From NCBI GenBank assembly GCA_002943765.1, contig PQWQ01000025.1, positions 310,001 to 374,000 of the forward strand: a stretch of DNA of 64,000 nucleotides. The letters are read 5' to 3'. The DNA comes from Psoroptes ovis. Lineage: Eukaryota > Arthropoda > Arachnida > Sarcoptiformes > Psoroptidae. The position numbers and the translations under genes are program-made. This document shows positions 46,851 to 58,500 of this stretch, one piece after another (within the stretch, counting starts at the first letter, position 1; every line of letters begins with the position of its first letter). The notes under the pieces are model-generated. The model searched no databases, had not been told where the DNA came from, and worked only from the letters and a program-made list of their open reading frames with translations.

Positions 46851-46856
46851 TTTATT
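46851..46856 (-). terminator. Poly(A) signal of RpL35
   Basis: TTTATT on the plus strand is AATAAA on the minus strand, 34 nt after the RpL35 stop codon. Confidence 0.6.
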
Positions 46857-46889
46857 CATTTGAAAATATCTTAAAAATCGATTAATCGC

Positions 46890-47261
46890 TTAAACTTTCA
46901 ACGCATATTTACGTTGTGGCCACAGCCGTTCGCGTCGCAATTGTTTACGTGTTTTTATCGCTTTTTCATTCGGAGTCAGCTCACGTCGTTTTGCTCGCGT
47001 AAGTTTGGGGCGCAAATCAAGTGGCCGATATTTTTTTCCACGATAAACACGACGTAAATTTTCTTTCTGTGTTTGATTCATAACCGTCAACACTCGGGCA
47101 ATGTTTTTACGGAATACACGAATTTTCGATAGTTTCGATGCTGTACCGCCCGTTACTTTGGCTACACGTAAATTGGACAATTCTTGTTTCAGTTCATCGA
47201 GCTGTTTCATCAGTTCATCTTTACGTTTTCCACGTAAATCTTTTGTTTTGAGTTTGGTCAT
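46890..47261 (-). CDS. RpL35: 60S ribosomal protein L35 (uL29)
   Basis: This protein of the large ribosomal subunit sits near the nascent-chain exit tunnel. It is 123 aa, the exact family length, in one exon. It starts MTKLKTKDLRGKRKDELMKQ and contains LRVAKVTGGTASKLSKIRVF, the signature VLTVMNQTQKENLR and the basic block YRPLDLRPKLTRAKRR. The start codon lies where all family members begin. A 5'UTR intron cannot be excluded. A CTCF-like motif lies about 370 bp upstream. Confidence 0.98.
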   Translation of the reverse strand: MTKLKTKDLRGKRKDELMKQLDELKQELSNLRVAKVTGGTASKLSKIRVFRKNIARVLTVMNQTQKENLRRVYRGKKYRPLDLRPKLTRAKRRELTPNEKAIKTRKQLRRERLWPQRKYALKV

Positions 47262-47626
47262 TTTTGATGCTGTTGGTTTATGCTAACTTCTGCTGAGCAA
47301 AATGAATGAAAATCGAACGAATTTGACGTAAAATCAGTTAAAACTCACCGAAAATCCCGAATATTGAAGAAAAATCCAGAAAAATCGCGAAAAATTCAAA
47401 GAAAATCCCGAAAACTACCGAAAAAAGCTGAAAATTGACAACGAAATCACACCGTAAATACAAGTAAATGAGCCGAAAACGGAAAAAGAAAACACAGAGT
47501 GAGTGAAACACGTGTGAAAATATAAACACACACTGATGATGGTAACTATTTTGACCCAAAGTGTTACCAAAATCGAATGTTTGTGGAAATAGTTGTTGAA
47601 TAAAGTTTTGAAGTGTGATTTTAAAA

Positions 47627-47639
47627 CAACAGATGGCGC
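47627..47639 (+). promoter_or_regulatory. CTCF-like motif
   Basis: CAACAGATGGCGC matches the core of the 34220 motif. It is 366 bp upstream of the RpL35 start codon. Confidence 0.4.
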
Positions 47640-48626
47640 TACTTTCTCGTAAAAATTTTTTTGCCTCCAAAAAAAATTCTTTTGTCTTCGGAAAAAAAAA
47701 TTCGAAATTCGAAATCATCAAACAAAAAGAGGTTCGAAATTATCATCAAAAACACCTGAATACCTCGAGAAAACCACCCGAAACACCTGGACACCTGGGC
47801 AACTTGGACAAACTGGGCCACATGAAGACATAAAGCAACAAATGGACCTATTACCTTGTAGGTAAATGCATATGCAGTTTAGGCTCATAAAGGTATGCAC
47901 CTTGAGTTGATATTTGTTTGTTTATCTTAATGATAATCTGCCAAACAATAGTCATAATCTCCGAAGTGTAACCTTCTGAGCACTTTTCAACTTTGGACAG
48001 TTTCGACCTTTCAAATATCAGTACCATAAAGGTATTCGCTTCATGTTTAAGTTCAAAGAAAGAATAATCTTTAATGTTTACCATTAATCTTAGATTACCA
48101 GGTGATAATTTCATATATTTTTTGCCATTTGTATCAAAATCGAAATACCTTGTGTTGCTTTATTTCGAACAAAACATTCCACGAACTCATCGAAAATTCC
48201 AACCAAATAAAAACTGTCAAAAAGGTCAAAGGTATGTTTCATTCAAAAGGTTTCGTTTCATTTATATTCATACCTCTAAAAAAAATACCCCATGAAAAAC
48301 CTTCAAATTCCTGCCGAAATTCTCAGGCAGCCAAGGAAGCATTGACAACGTATAAATTGAATTTTTCAATCAGCCAAATTGACCAAATTTCGATCAATTC
48401 GATCAATATTTGATGAGATATTGATCTAAAATTGGCAAAATTTTCAGCCAATTTGTTCGATCAATTTGTCCATTGACATTTATTCCTCTATTACACAACA
48501 TGTCTGCAATGCTAACACTGATAATCCCTGATTTCATAATTTTTCAAAATTCAAAATATGGTTAATCCCTTCATGAAATCAACCAACACACCTTTGTTTG
48601 TTTGAACATTTTGTCCAAGTTTTGTA

Positions 48627-48712
48627 TTAGGTGGTTGTCCGAAAAGTTCTGACCAATTTTCATGAACTACTCTCGATTGATTAAGCCGAATGAACTTTTC
48701 GGACAACCTAAT
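48627..48712 (-). mobile_element. MITE copy, intergenic
   Basis: Has the TTAGGTGGTTGTCCG left end and a consensus right end. Confidence 0.85.
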
Positions 48713-49312
48713 ATATCGAATATCCCCGTTTCGAAATTCAATTAATCTGACTTTTATCTGATTAACGAAAAACCTATCAAAAAACCTTTGAAAAACCTTT
48801 TAAAAAAAAATTGACCTCTAAGATTAGAGACATAAACCTTTGAATCAAATGATTGATTGCTTTGAATATGGCCATTCAAAGAGATCAATTGATCAAAATC
48901 GATTGATTGATTGATTAATGCTTTCAATCGATCATTATTCATTGTGATTCATTGAATTGAATTTCAATGAATGAATGAATCATTCATTCATCCATAATTG
49001 AAAACATCTTGGTTTTTCAATTATTTTTTCAGGTATGAAAGGATTTGATTATTTCCATCAAACAATAGCCAGTCGATTCAGTCTCTCATGGTCTGAATCA
49101 ATGGTTTTTGGCCTCGTCTAAGCTCTGCTCTGGTCAAGGAGAGCTAGAGACATTCAAGAGGGCTTACCCTTGAAAATGGCTGAGTACACATGAGCTCATC
49201 AGCCAGCTGCTGATCGTCACTGATCAGCTGGTTACCTTTAGATTCTTACAGTCTAAAACATTTCAAAAACCTTTTTTTTTAACCTTTTTGAAAATCTTCA
49301 AACAATACACGA

Positions 49313-49463
49313 TTTCAAGTTTTAATTCGTAGTTTTAAAATTAATTTTCGTAGTTTTCAAATTGAATTTCATAATTATGCAGTTTAAAATTTCATTAAAA
49401 ATTACGAAATTTAATTTGAAAACTACGAAAATGAATTTTAAAACTACGAATTAAAACTTGAAA
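49313..49463. repeat. 151-bp hairpin with 58-nt arms
   Basis: Arms 49313-49370 and 49406-49463 are reverse complements with two mismatches in 58, around a 35-nt loop. Each arm contains TTCGTAGTTTT (or its complement) twice. It shares no sequence with the 80-bp MITE family. It could be a separate foldback transposon or a small-RNA precursor. Confidence 0.85.
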
Positions 49464-49678
49464 CCGATGTAATCATTAACCTTTAAATTTTAATTGTTTA
49501 ACCAAAGAATACAATAAATGAATGAATCAATGACTCAATGACTGGTGATGATCATTGCCATTTTTCTGGTGGTCGACGATGATTCATACCTGGAAAAATG
49601 TGTTTCATCGTTACACTTATGGTTAATGTATGTGTCTTTGTGTGTGTAAAAATGAATTTATTACCTGTTTTTTTTTTA

Positions 49679-49760
49679 TTAGGTTGTCCCATAAGTTCTT
49701 GCTGTTTTTCGAATGAAAAAAATAATTAAAAAACGGCAAGAACTTATGGGACAACCTAAT
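49679..49760. mobile_element. Variant MITE with GTCCCATAAG termini
   Basis: TTAGGTTGTCCCATAAGTTC and GAACTTATGGGACAACCTAA are exact inverted ends, and the inner GCTGTTTTT/AAAAACGGC nearly pair. This end sequence is typical of mariner transposons. Confidence 0.85.
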
Positions 49761-49853
49761 AATTCTGATTCTAAGAAAAAAAAATTTTTTTGAAATGAAT
49801 TGAGTTTTGACACGAAAATTATCAATTTTCGTGAAAAAAAAATTCGATAAATA

Positions 49854-49937
49854 TTAGGTTGCCCGGAAAGTTTTAGCTGATTTCCATCAGCAACTCTCGA
49901 TTGATTGAGCCGAATGAACTTTTCGGACAACCTAATA
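49854..49937 (-). mobile_element. MITE copy in the upstream cluster
   Basis: The left end is TTAGGTTGCCCGGAAAGTT. It starts 94 bp after the variant at 49679. Confidence 0.85.
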
Positions 49938-50164
49938 AAATTTTTTTTGTCACCCTCCTCACCCTCATACATAAGCTCCGCCTTTTTCGCCTCTTCCTCC
50001 CCATCGTTTCATCCCCTTAAAGCTTTTTTTATCACTGAAATTTTTTATTATCTTTTCATCTTTTTCTTTTTTGTTGAATTATCTCTTTGTGGCTGTTATC
50101 TTTAATCATTATAATTGATGGTCATAAAAACAATTATTTCACCCAAAAAAAGCTCTCAAAAATA

Positions 50165-50248
50165 TTAGGTTGTCCGAAAAGTTCATTCGGCTTAATTACG
50201 ATAGAGTTGCACATGAAAATCGGCCAGAACTTTACGGACAGCCTAATA
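50165..50248 (+). mobile_element. MITE copy in the upstream cluster
   Basis: Consensus left end. Right end ACTTTACGGACAGCCTAA. Confidence 0.85.
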
Positions 50249-50681
50249 TTTCATGGTTTTTTCATAGAAATTATCAGCGAAAATACAGCTTGCGCGCGGA
50301 GGTTTTTCCACGCAGCAACACTAAAAAGAATGAAATTGAAAATGTCATCTTTTCGCTCGAGATTACGATTGCTGATAATTTTTGAATGTTTAATTTGTTT
50401 TAGGACGGAAACAAGAACGGGAAAATTCCCCGGAAAAAAATTTTTCAAAGTCAAAAAAAAAGTTTCTGGAAATCGAACGACTCAATCGATTCTTTTGTTT
50501 GACCGAAAAATTCCCGAAAATTGAAAAAAACCGCCAATTTTTGAATTCTTCAAGTTTTGAACCATAGAAAATCTCAGATTTAATAAATTAAGAATTGGCG
50601 GATTTAGTCGGTGAAGAAATAAATGAAGAAAGTTGAATGAACCAATGAATTCTTGGCTTAATAAAAGAAAAAAATGTCGTA

Positions 50682-50765
50682 TTAGACTGTCCGTAAAGTT
50701 CATTCCGCTTAATCAATCGAGAGTTGCGCATGAAAATCGGCCAAAACTTTCTGGACACCCTAATA
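50682..50765 (+). mobile_element. MITE copy in the upstream cluster
   Basis: Left TTAGACTGTCCGTAAAGTTC, right TTTCTGGACACCCTAA. Confidence 0.85.
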
Positions 50766-50997
50766 TTGAATGAATCATTCATAAGAAACTGAATAATAAT
50801 TGTCAAATTGCATCATTTACCAAGTAATTTCTACTTTTTAAAAATAGAAAAACAGAATTATTCATCAACTAATTTATTCAAACTTTTGGCTTTCGAAGAC
50901 TTGAACAACATTTGATAAATGGAGATACCACTTGATTTCTCCATTAATGATTCCATTGGACTTATTCATTCTAAGCATCTTTATTTACCAGTTTTTA

Positions 50998-51079
50998 TTA
51001 GGTTGTCCAAAAAGTTCATTCGGATTAATCAATAGATTTGCTTGTGAAAATTGGCCTAAACTTTTCGGACAACCTAATA
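50998..51079 (+). mobile_element. MITE copy in the upstream cluster
   Basis: Left TTAGGTTGTCCAAAAAGTTC, consensus right end. Confidence 0.85.
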
Positions 51080-51275
51080 TATTTGAAATCACAGGGAAAA
51101 CAACAACTCCGAAGAAAATGAATTATGAATGACAATTTTTTAAATGTCTGTTTATTGCCGTCTGAGTGTATCAACCAAAAACAAACAAAACACTTGGAAA
51201 AACTATTTTTGAGTGTAGGATGTTGCTGCAACGCTACAAATGTCAGTATTTATTTCATTATCATCATTTATTAAT

Positions 51276-51356
51276 TTAGGTTGTCCGAAAAGTTTATTCC
51301 GCTTAATCGAATAGAGTTGCACATGAAAATCCGCCAAAACTTTACGGACAACCTAA
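51276..51356 (+). mobile_element. MITE copy in the upstream cluster
   Basis: Consensus left end, right end TTTACGGACAACCTAAA. Confidence 0.85.
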
Positions 51357-51496
51357 ATATCTATTCAGTTGTTTGTTTGAAGTAATCAAAATTTTATTTT
51401 TACAGATGTTTCTATTTCAATTTAGATCTCACTTTCGATTGTGATGGTAACACATCGCAACATGGAGCTCGTAAACTAAAAAAACTGGTTATTTCA

Positions 51497-51578
51497 TTAG
51501 GTTGTCCGAAAAGTTTTGGCCGATTTTCATGAACAACTCTATTCTATTAAACCAAATGAACTTTTCGGACAACCTAAT
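51497..51578 (-). mobile_element. MITE copy in the upstream cluster
   Basis: Both ends are consensus. Body in reverse orientation relative to its neighbours. Confidence 0.9.
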
Positions 51579-51908
51579 TCGTTTTTTGGTATCAATTTTT
51601 ACAAAGTAATTATACTCATTTCATTAATTATATCATCCGAGAACATATGTGACATTTTCGCTTTTCTCTTATTTGGACAATTTTTAGAGTTCACAAACGA
51701 TTGACCTTGAAATAGAGCCAACCAAAAGAAAGCAAAATCAACTAAAGAAAATTGATTTGTCTTATAACTTGGTCGAAAGAAGAATTCTAAAAAAACAAAC
51801 AAAAACATCTCAATTTCATTTAATTGATTTTGAATGCTGCCGCACCCGAAGATATTTGAGATATTTTCATCATCATCATCATCAAAGAGTCGGAATCGAT
51901 CCAAAATT

Positions 51909-51994
51909 ATTAGTTGGTTGTCCGAAAAGTTCATTCAGCTTAATCGAATAGAATTGTTCATTAAAATCCGCCAAAACTTTTCGGACAATCTAAT
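51909..51994 (+). mobile_element. MITE copy in the upstream cluster
   Basis: Left TTAGTTGGTTGTCCG, right GGACAATCTAA. Confidence 0.85.
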
Positions 51995-52159
51995 TGAAGA
52001 AAAAAAAATTGCGCATCCGCATCAATATCATTATTAGCATCATTTAAATGAAAATTTTCATATTCATTCATTACTATTAAGCATCTGTCAGTGTTATTAT
52101 TTGGCCAACGAAAAGCATCCATTTGTGAATCAAAGTCCACAAAAAATGGCAACTTAATT

Positions 52160-52240
52160 TTAGGTTGTTCGAAAAGTTCGATCGGCTTAATCAATAGAGT
52201 TGCTTATAAAAATCGAACATAACTTTCCGGACAGCCTAAT
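52160..52240 (+). mobile_element. MITE copy in the upstream cluster
   Basis: Left TTAGGTTGTTCGAAAAGTTC, right CCGGACAGCCTAA. Confidence 0.85.
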
Positions 52241-52607
52241 ATTATTCTTGCTATAAATGGTTCAATCAACTTGTATCAAAAATAAGGAACCTCTGGCATG
52301 GAAATAATTGACTTAAATACATCGAAAAAGCCGTATTTTTTTATATATACGAAATCATATATTGGATATATGGAATATTGATTATAATGTAAGTATATTC
52401 TTTTGTCGGTGGTTTATGACCCACAATTTCAATTCACAATTTTTTTTCATTGTTAAATGTCGCGCCCTGGTTCTGTGATTCTGTGTGTGTATGGAAGTAG
52501 TGGCATACCAGCTGCTGTTCTGAAAAAAAAAATTCCAGTGGTAGTGGTCAAAAATTATTGTTGTTGTTGGAACACAGAATCATTTCATGTCTGCATCACA
52601 ACTAATT

Positions 52608-52689
52608 ATTAGATTGTCCGAAAAGTTCATTCAGCTTAATCAATAGAGTTGCTCATTAAAATCTGTTAGAACTTTTCGGACAATCTAAT
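52608..52689 (+). mobile_element. MITE copy in the upstream cluster
   Basis: Ends TTAGATTGTCCG and CGGACAATCTAA are exact complements, so a matched change in both termini is retained. Confidence 0.9.
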
Positions 52690-54206
52690 ATAAAGGGTAG
52701 CATCTTTCTACTATGTGTGTACGATTATGGATCTATTCCAAATGAATAAAAAAATTCCACTCCTCCTGCTCCTGCTCCTCTCGTTTCATTCACTCAAATT
52801 TTCATTTTGATTTTTGACCCGGTGACGATCACAAAAGCAAATTCTGACAAGTCACAAAAAAAAACGACAAGTTTTTAGCAAAAGTGGAACAATTGTTTAT
52901 TTTTTGTGAATTTGTTTGTGATCGAAAATGCTCCCTTTTTGCGCAATCTACTCAGTGTGAGATACTCAAAATCTCATATAACAATGAATGACGCCATTTG
53001 ACGCGCCCAAAAACTAGGCCCTCAGCATAAACAACGCCAAAAATCAACGAAGAAAATGTGAAACATTTTATCAAATTTCACACATGATTCGATTCGATTC
53101 GAATTAAATTCATTCATCAGTCAAAAAATTGATTTCATTCGATTCATTCACTCGATTTTCGAATGTTTTTTTTTTTTTCAAATGTGTTCATTTGCTCAAA
53201 TACAAAACTGAATCAATTGAAAATAATGATCAAAATATCGCAACAATTTTTTATTAATTTCAATGTTTTTTTTTTTTTTGCTGAGAAAACTGACTTTCTG
53301 AGGCTGAAAGAGTGAAAAATCAAATTGAATTAATTTTGAAGCGAAGAAAGTGGAAAACCCTTGACAAAAACCTTATGGAAGTGTAAGTAAAGAACACAAC
53401 AAAAATTCGAATAACAGACAGCTTTTTTTTGAGCTGCCTAAGCCAAAGACAAACTGCGTAAGTTTTTTTTTTTTTTTTTTTTTTTCTTAGCCATTTTTTC
53501 ATGTGATTTTTACTCATATTTTTCTTATGTTTTTTTCCAACATTTTAGAGCCATTTCACCATTCATTCTCAGCAGATTTCTTTGCATGTTTACCACGTTA
53601 AACACATGTTTTTTTAGCAAAATTTCCAGCAAAAATTTTCCAGCAAAATTCCCCAGTTGTGGAACCATGGTCCATGCTTCGAAATTTCCGTGAAAATTTC
53701 CCGTCAAATTTCTCGTCAAAATTTTACCCTCAAATAAAGTCATTTCATGAGGTGATAAACTTCATAATTCTTCAAAATCAATGGTTTCAGTGATTTTCGA
53801 AGAAAATTCAATGATAATTTCAACGATTTATTCAACTGTTAAATTTAAGAAATCTTGAAGAATAACAAGCCCAAAACCTGTTCAACTTGTGCACACACAT
53901 CCCAAATAACCATCCATACATCCATTCATTGATTCATCTGTTCATTCAATTCATTCATCCACATTCATCTATGTGGTTATACACAGTGACCATAATCAAC
54001 AGCATTAAGCAACAGTAAGCGCAACAATCAATTCATCTGAGCTTGAAAAAATTCAAGAAATTTCAATTCAAAACAAGCTACACTCACAGTGCATCATCAT
54101 GATAACCATTTGATTACGAAATCCATCGTCAAATGTTTGCAATAATTCAATTCATTTATTCGTCATCATTCGTATGAATCAATGTGTATGTGTGTTTGTG
54201 TATTAT

Positions 54207-54289
54207 TTAGGTTGTCCGAAAAGTTCATTCGCTTAATCATCAATAGAGTTGCACATGAAAATCCGCCAAAACTTTCCGGACAACCTAAT
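54207..54289 (+). mobile_element. MITE copy upstream of myosin
   Basis: Consensus ends. One G is missing in the ATTCGCTTAAT arm. Confidence 0.85.
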
Positions 54290-55215
54290 ATTTATCAAAG
54301 AAATTCTTCAACAAAAAAACATTCTTTTGGTGTTAAATCTTCACCTCGAAAAAGTTTCGTCTGTTTTTTTCACCAACCAACAGCCAATCAGTTTGTGATT
54401 TATTTGCGACTTAAACCAATCAAAAAATCAGCCGAAAATCGCACCAATTTATCAAAAATCGATCGAACCAATCAATCGATTGATTGATTGATTGATTGAT
54501 TTATCTTCTCCTTCATACATGTGTTCTCTCTCATCGAATTCAAACAAATTCAACGATAATCTTCAAAGATTTTCATGTTTCACAGCGAAAAAACGAGAAA
54601 ATTTGCCAAAAATGTTTTTCTGAGTGTAACAATGTGATTTTGAAATGATTCGAATTTCGAATTTCCTCAGTCTTATTCATATGAATATGACTGATCTGAA
54701 TCATCTGTAAATGATCTGAATCGAAGAAAATTCAGCAAAATTTTGAATTTTTCGAAGCCAAAAGTCATAAAAATCATCGAAAACCATCAAAATAACCATA
54801 ATGATCATCATCAACACAATTCAAAATGACAATTTTTCGAAAGCAATTTTCAAAGCAATGAAGCATAGTGTGAAGCACAATGAACAACTAATAACAATGA
54901 TAATCAACGAATTATAATAAGCGGCAATTATCATTAGTCATTCGAATTCGAATTCGAATACAGTGAATCACCCGTTTATTTTTTATGCGGTTTTTTTCTT
55001 TTTCAACAATAATTGCTTAAGTATCTCTCTGTGTGTGTGTGTGTGTTTATTATTTGAACATAAATATGATTCTTCTTCTTCTTCTTCTTCACCAATCAGT
55101 AATTTAATATATGAAACATAATCAACAATTGATATCGAAATTGAATTTTGTCAATTTTTAAATGTGCTCAAATTATATCAAAATTCAGCCAAATCAATAA
55201 TCGATTTTTAAATTA

Positions 55216-55297
55216 TTACATTGTCCGAAAAGTTCATTCGGCTTATTCAAAATAGAGTTGCTCATTGAAAATCAGCCAAAACTTTTCGGACAACCTG
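55216..55297 (+). mobile_element. MITE copy near the myosin start
   Basis: Left TTACATTGTCCGAAAAGTTC. It ends 218 bp before the start codon. Confidence 0.85.
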
Positions 55298-55514
55298 AAA
55301 TATACATCAAAAGTTTGCTATGAAAATATCAAATGAATCAAATAATTGTTCAAATGTCAAATATACACAGTTAATATTCGCTACAACATTTTCATTAATT
55401 CATTCATCAATTTATTCAATTATCAATTGTGATATTTAATAATCAATATTTAACCATCAATAATTACTCATAATAATTTTACGATAATCTTACACTCAGA
55501 AAAACTTCAGAAAA

Positions 55515-58500
55515 ATGGTCTGTGAAACTACAACCACTACAACAACCACTACCACTACGAATGATGAACCAATCGGTAATCGTTCCAGCGATGGTGTTGC
55601 GGATTTGATTCGAATTTCGAACCTAGATGAAAATGGTATCAATGAAAATCTTCGAATTCGTTATGATCGTAGACAAATTTATGTAAGTTCGACTATTTTT
55701 ACCTTATTTGACCAAAAATTTAATCTTTAAATTTTCGACTATTTAGACCTATGCCGGTTCGATATTGATCGCCGTAAATCCTTACGAAGAACTTGACATT
55801 TATGAACCAGAATGGCAACAACTTTATTGTGGCCGCCGATTGGATGAATGTGAACCACATGTATTTGCTATTGCTGAGCAAGCGTACAAACACCTTTGTC
55901 AAGATAATTGCGATCAATCGATTGTGATCAGTGGTGAATCAGGCGCTGGTAAAACTGAATCCACCAAATTCATACTTCAATATTTATGTTCAGTTACATC
56001 TAGTCAATCATCATGGGTTGAACATCAAATACTCGAAGCTAATACGATTCTGGAAGCATTTGGTAATGCTAAAACAGCTCGTAATGATAATTCATCACGA
56101 TTTGGGAAATTTATTCAAATTTGTTTCGATGATCGTGGACAAATTGGTGGCTGCGTTGTACGAGATTACCTTCTCGAACGCTCTCGGATCGCCATTCAAT
56201 CCACTGCCGAACGTAATTATCATATATTTTATCAGCTGATTTGGGCTGCTAAACGTGATAAAGACCTTGCCCGACAGCTCCAACTGGATGACCCTTCAAT
56301 CGAATTTAATTACTTGAATCAATCCGGTTGTCAATCGATTGATGGTGTTGATGATGCATCGAATTTCGATTCATTGCGGCTGGCCATGTCCGTACTACGT
56401 GTACCCGAACAAATGTCCGACGGCTTGTTCGCTGCTTTGTCCGCAATTTTATGGCTTGGAAACCTTGAATTCGAAGAACAAATCGAAACCGAACGTTGCC
56501 GATTGACCGAAAACGATGAACTCATCATATCGACAGTAGCGACATTGCTCGGTGTTGATGCATATCGTTTAACGCTGATTACACTGAGGCGACAAATAAG
56601 TGTCCGAGGTACCGTTACCGACATTCCGTTGAATGTACGCGAAGCCAAAGAAAACCGTCACGCAATGGCTATGGCCATATATTCGCGGACATTTTCATGG
56701 CTTGTCCGCCACATTAATGAATGTACGCTGCCCAATCAATGTGCTCGACGTTTTATCGGCGTGCTGGACATTTTTGGTTTTGAAAATTTCCACCACAATA
56801 GTTTTGAACAGCTTTGCATTAATTATGCAAATGAAAAGCTACAACGTTTCTTTAATCATTATGTCTTTGCTCTCGAACAACAAATCTACCGGGATGAAGG
56901 TATTAGCTTTGAACATATCGAATTCACCGATAATACACCATGTGTTGAATTGCTTGAAAAGCAGCCTAAATGTGTATTGAGACTACTGTCGGAAGAATGT
57001 AAAATACCACGTGGCAGTGATCAAACATTTGTACAAAAATTACATCAAGAATTTCACCATAATCATCCGTATTTTATTCGTGGTGATGATCGCCGTAATT
57101 GGAATTCAGAATTCGGTATCCGACATTATGCCGGTGTAGTCACATATAATGTGACCAATTTCCTAGCGAAAAATAAAGATGTCCAGCAAGATCAACTGTT
57201 TGAAATAATGCTCGATTCACAAAATGATTTCATTCGATCAATTTCTACGCTTCAAGATACAACCGAATCGATTTACGGTACGATTGGTCGTAATAATTGT
57301 GGCCATAACCAGCAGCAACAAGATGGTGGTAGCGGTAGTGGTGGAACCCTTAAAAGTTCTAAAGGACGCCCACTGGTTGCCGATGCATTTCGGCAACAGC
57401 TTTCAGCGTTGGTCGATCTGTTGTCGGCCACATGTTCCTGGTATGTCCGATGTATCAAGCCGAATCAAACCAAGTCATCTCGAGCCTATGATATCGCGCA
57501 AGTGAATACTCAACTCAAATACTTGGGAATGTTGGACATAATTCGAATCCGCCGTGAAGGTTATCCGGCACATTACAAGTTTGATATTTTCATCACCAGA
57601 TTTCGCTGCTTGTTACTAGTCAAATCTCATTATCATTCAGCGAATTTGAAACCGAATTCCGCATCAGTACGTGAATTACTGAATCGTATCCGTATCGAAC
57701 CTATTCATTGGCAAATTGGTCATTCAAAAGTATTCCTAAAAGCTCAAGCAGCTGATGAGCTTGAAGAGCGACGTCGTCTGTTACGGGAACGTTCGGCCAT
57801 ACGAATTCAATGTGAATGGCGCCGTTTGATACAAATGCGTTCATATCGCCGCCAACGTCAAAGTGCAATTACGATTCAAATCGCATTCCGATCGATGCGT
57901 CAACGGCTAGCGTATCAGCGGCAAAGACGTGCAGCGATCACCATCCAGGCATTTGTCCGCGGTATGTTTGCCCGAGAAGTTGCGCGTGCTCTACGGCACA
58001 TGCGCACTATTGAATTGGCTGAAAAATTGAAACGTGAACGCTTAGAGCAGCAGCAGCAACAGCTGGCGGCAGAGGGGGCCAAAGACAACGCTGAAAGTGA
58101 CCAGCAAGAACAAGATCAACAGGATCGTGATTTAGCTGCCGAACAAATCCAAGGACATTTCTTAGGAAAACGGTAAGCAAAAAAACAAAATTAGGCTGTC
58201 CAAAAAGTTCTGTCCACTTAATCAATAGAGTTGCTTATGAAAATCAGACAAAACTTTTCGGACAACCTAATTTTTAATTTTTTCTCGAAATTTGATTAAT
58301 TAATCGATTAATTCGTCCCTCTCTTCCCCCTAAAAAAAAAAAACAGCAGATCATCGACACCAGATGAATTGGATGAACTGGAACGACAGCTACGAGCCGA
58401 TGTTGAACGATTATATCGCAGCAATCAGCAATTAAAACAGACGACAAAATCGACCGAAAACAATGATAATTATGAAGAGATAATCATTGAACATAATGAC

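Larger units (their letters stand above)
47262..55514. other. Repeat-rich region between RpL35 and the myosin gene
   Basis: No gene is supported. The stretch carries 13 MITEs, a 151-bp hairpin, TTC and GT microsatellites near 55021-55090, and AT-rich filler. The minus strand at 47851-48240 has coding-like fragments that do not join into a recognisable protein. The rightmost few hundred bases are the myosin promoter and 5'UTR. Confidence 0.6.

Noticed and set aside
49080..49260. Less AT-rich segment with AGCTGCTGATC and GATCAGCTGG as a tRNA or small RNA gene
   Set aside because: No tRNA B-box (GGTTCRANYCC) or cloverleaf could be drawn, and the pairing is short.
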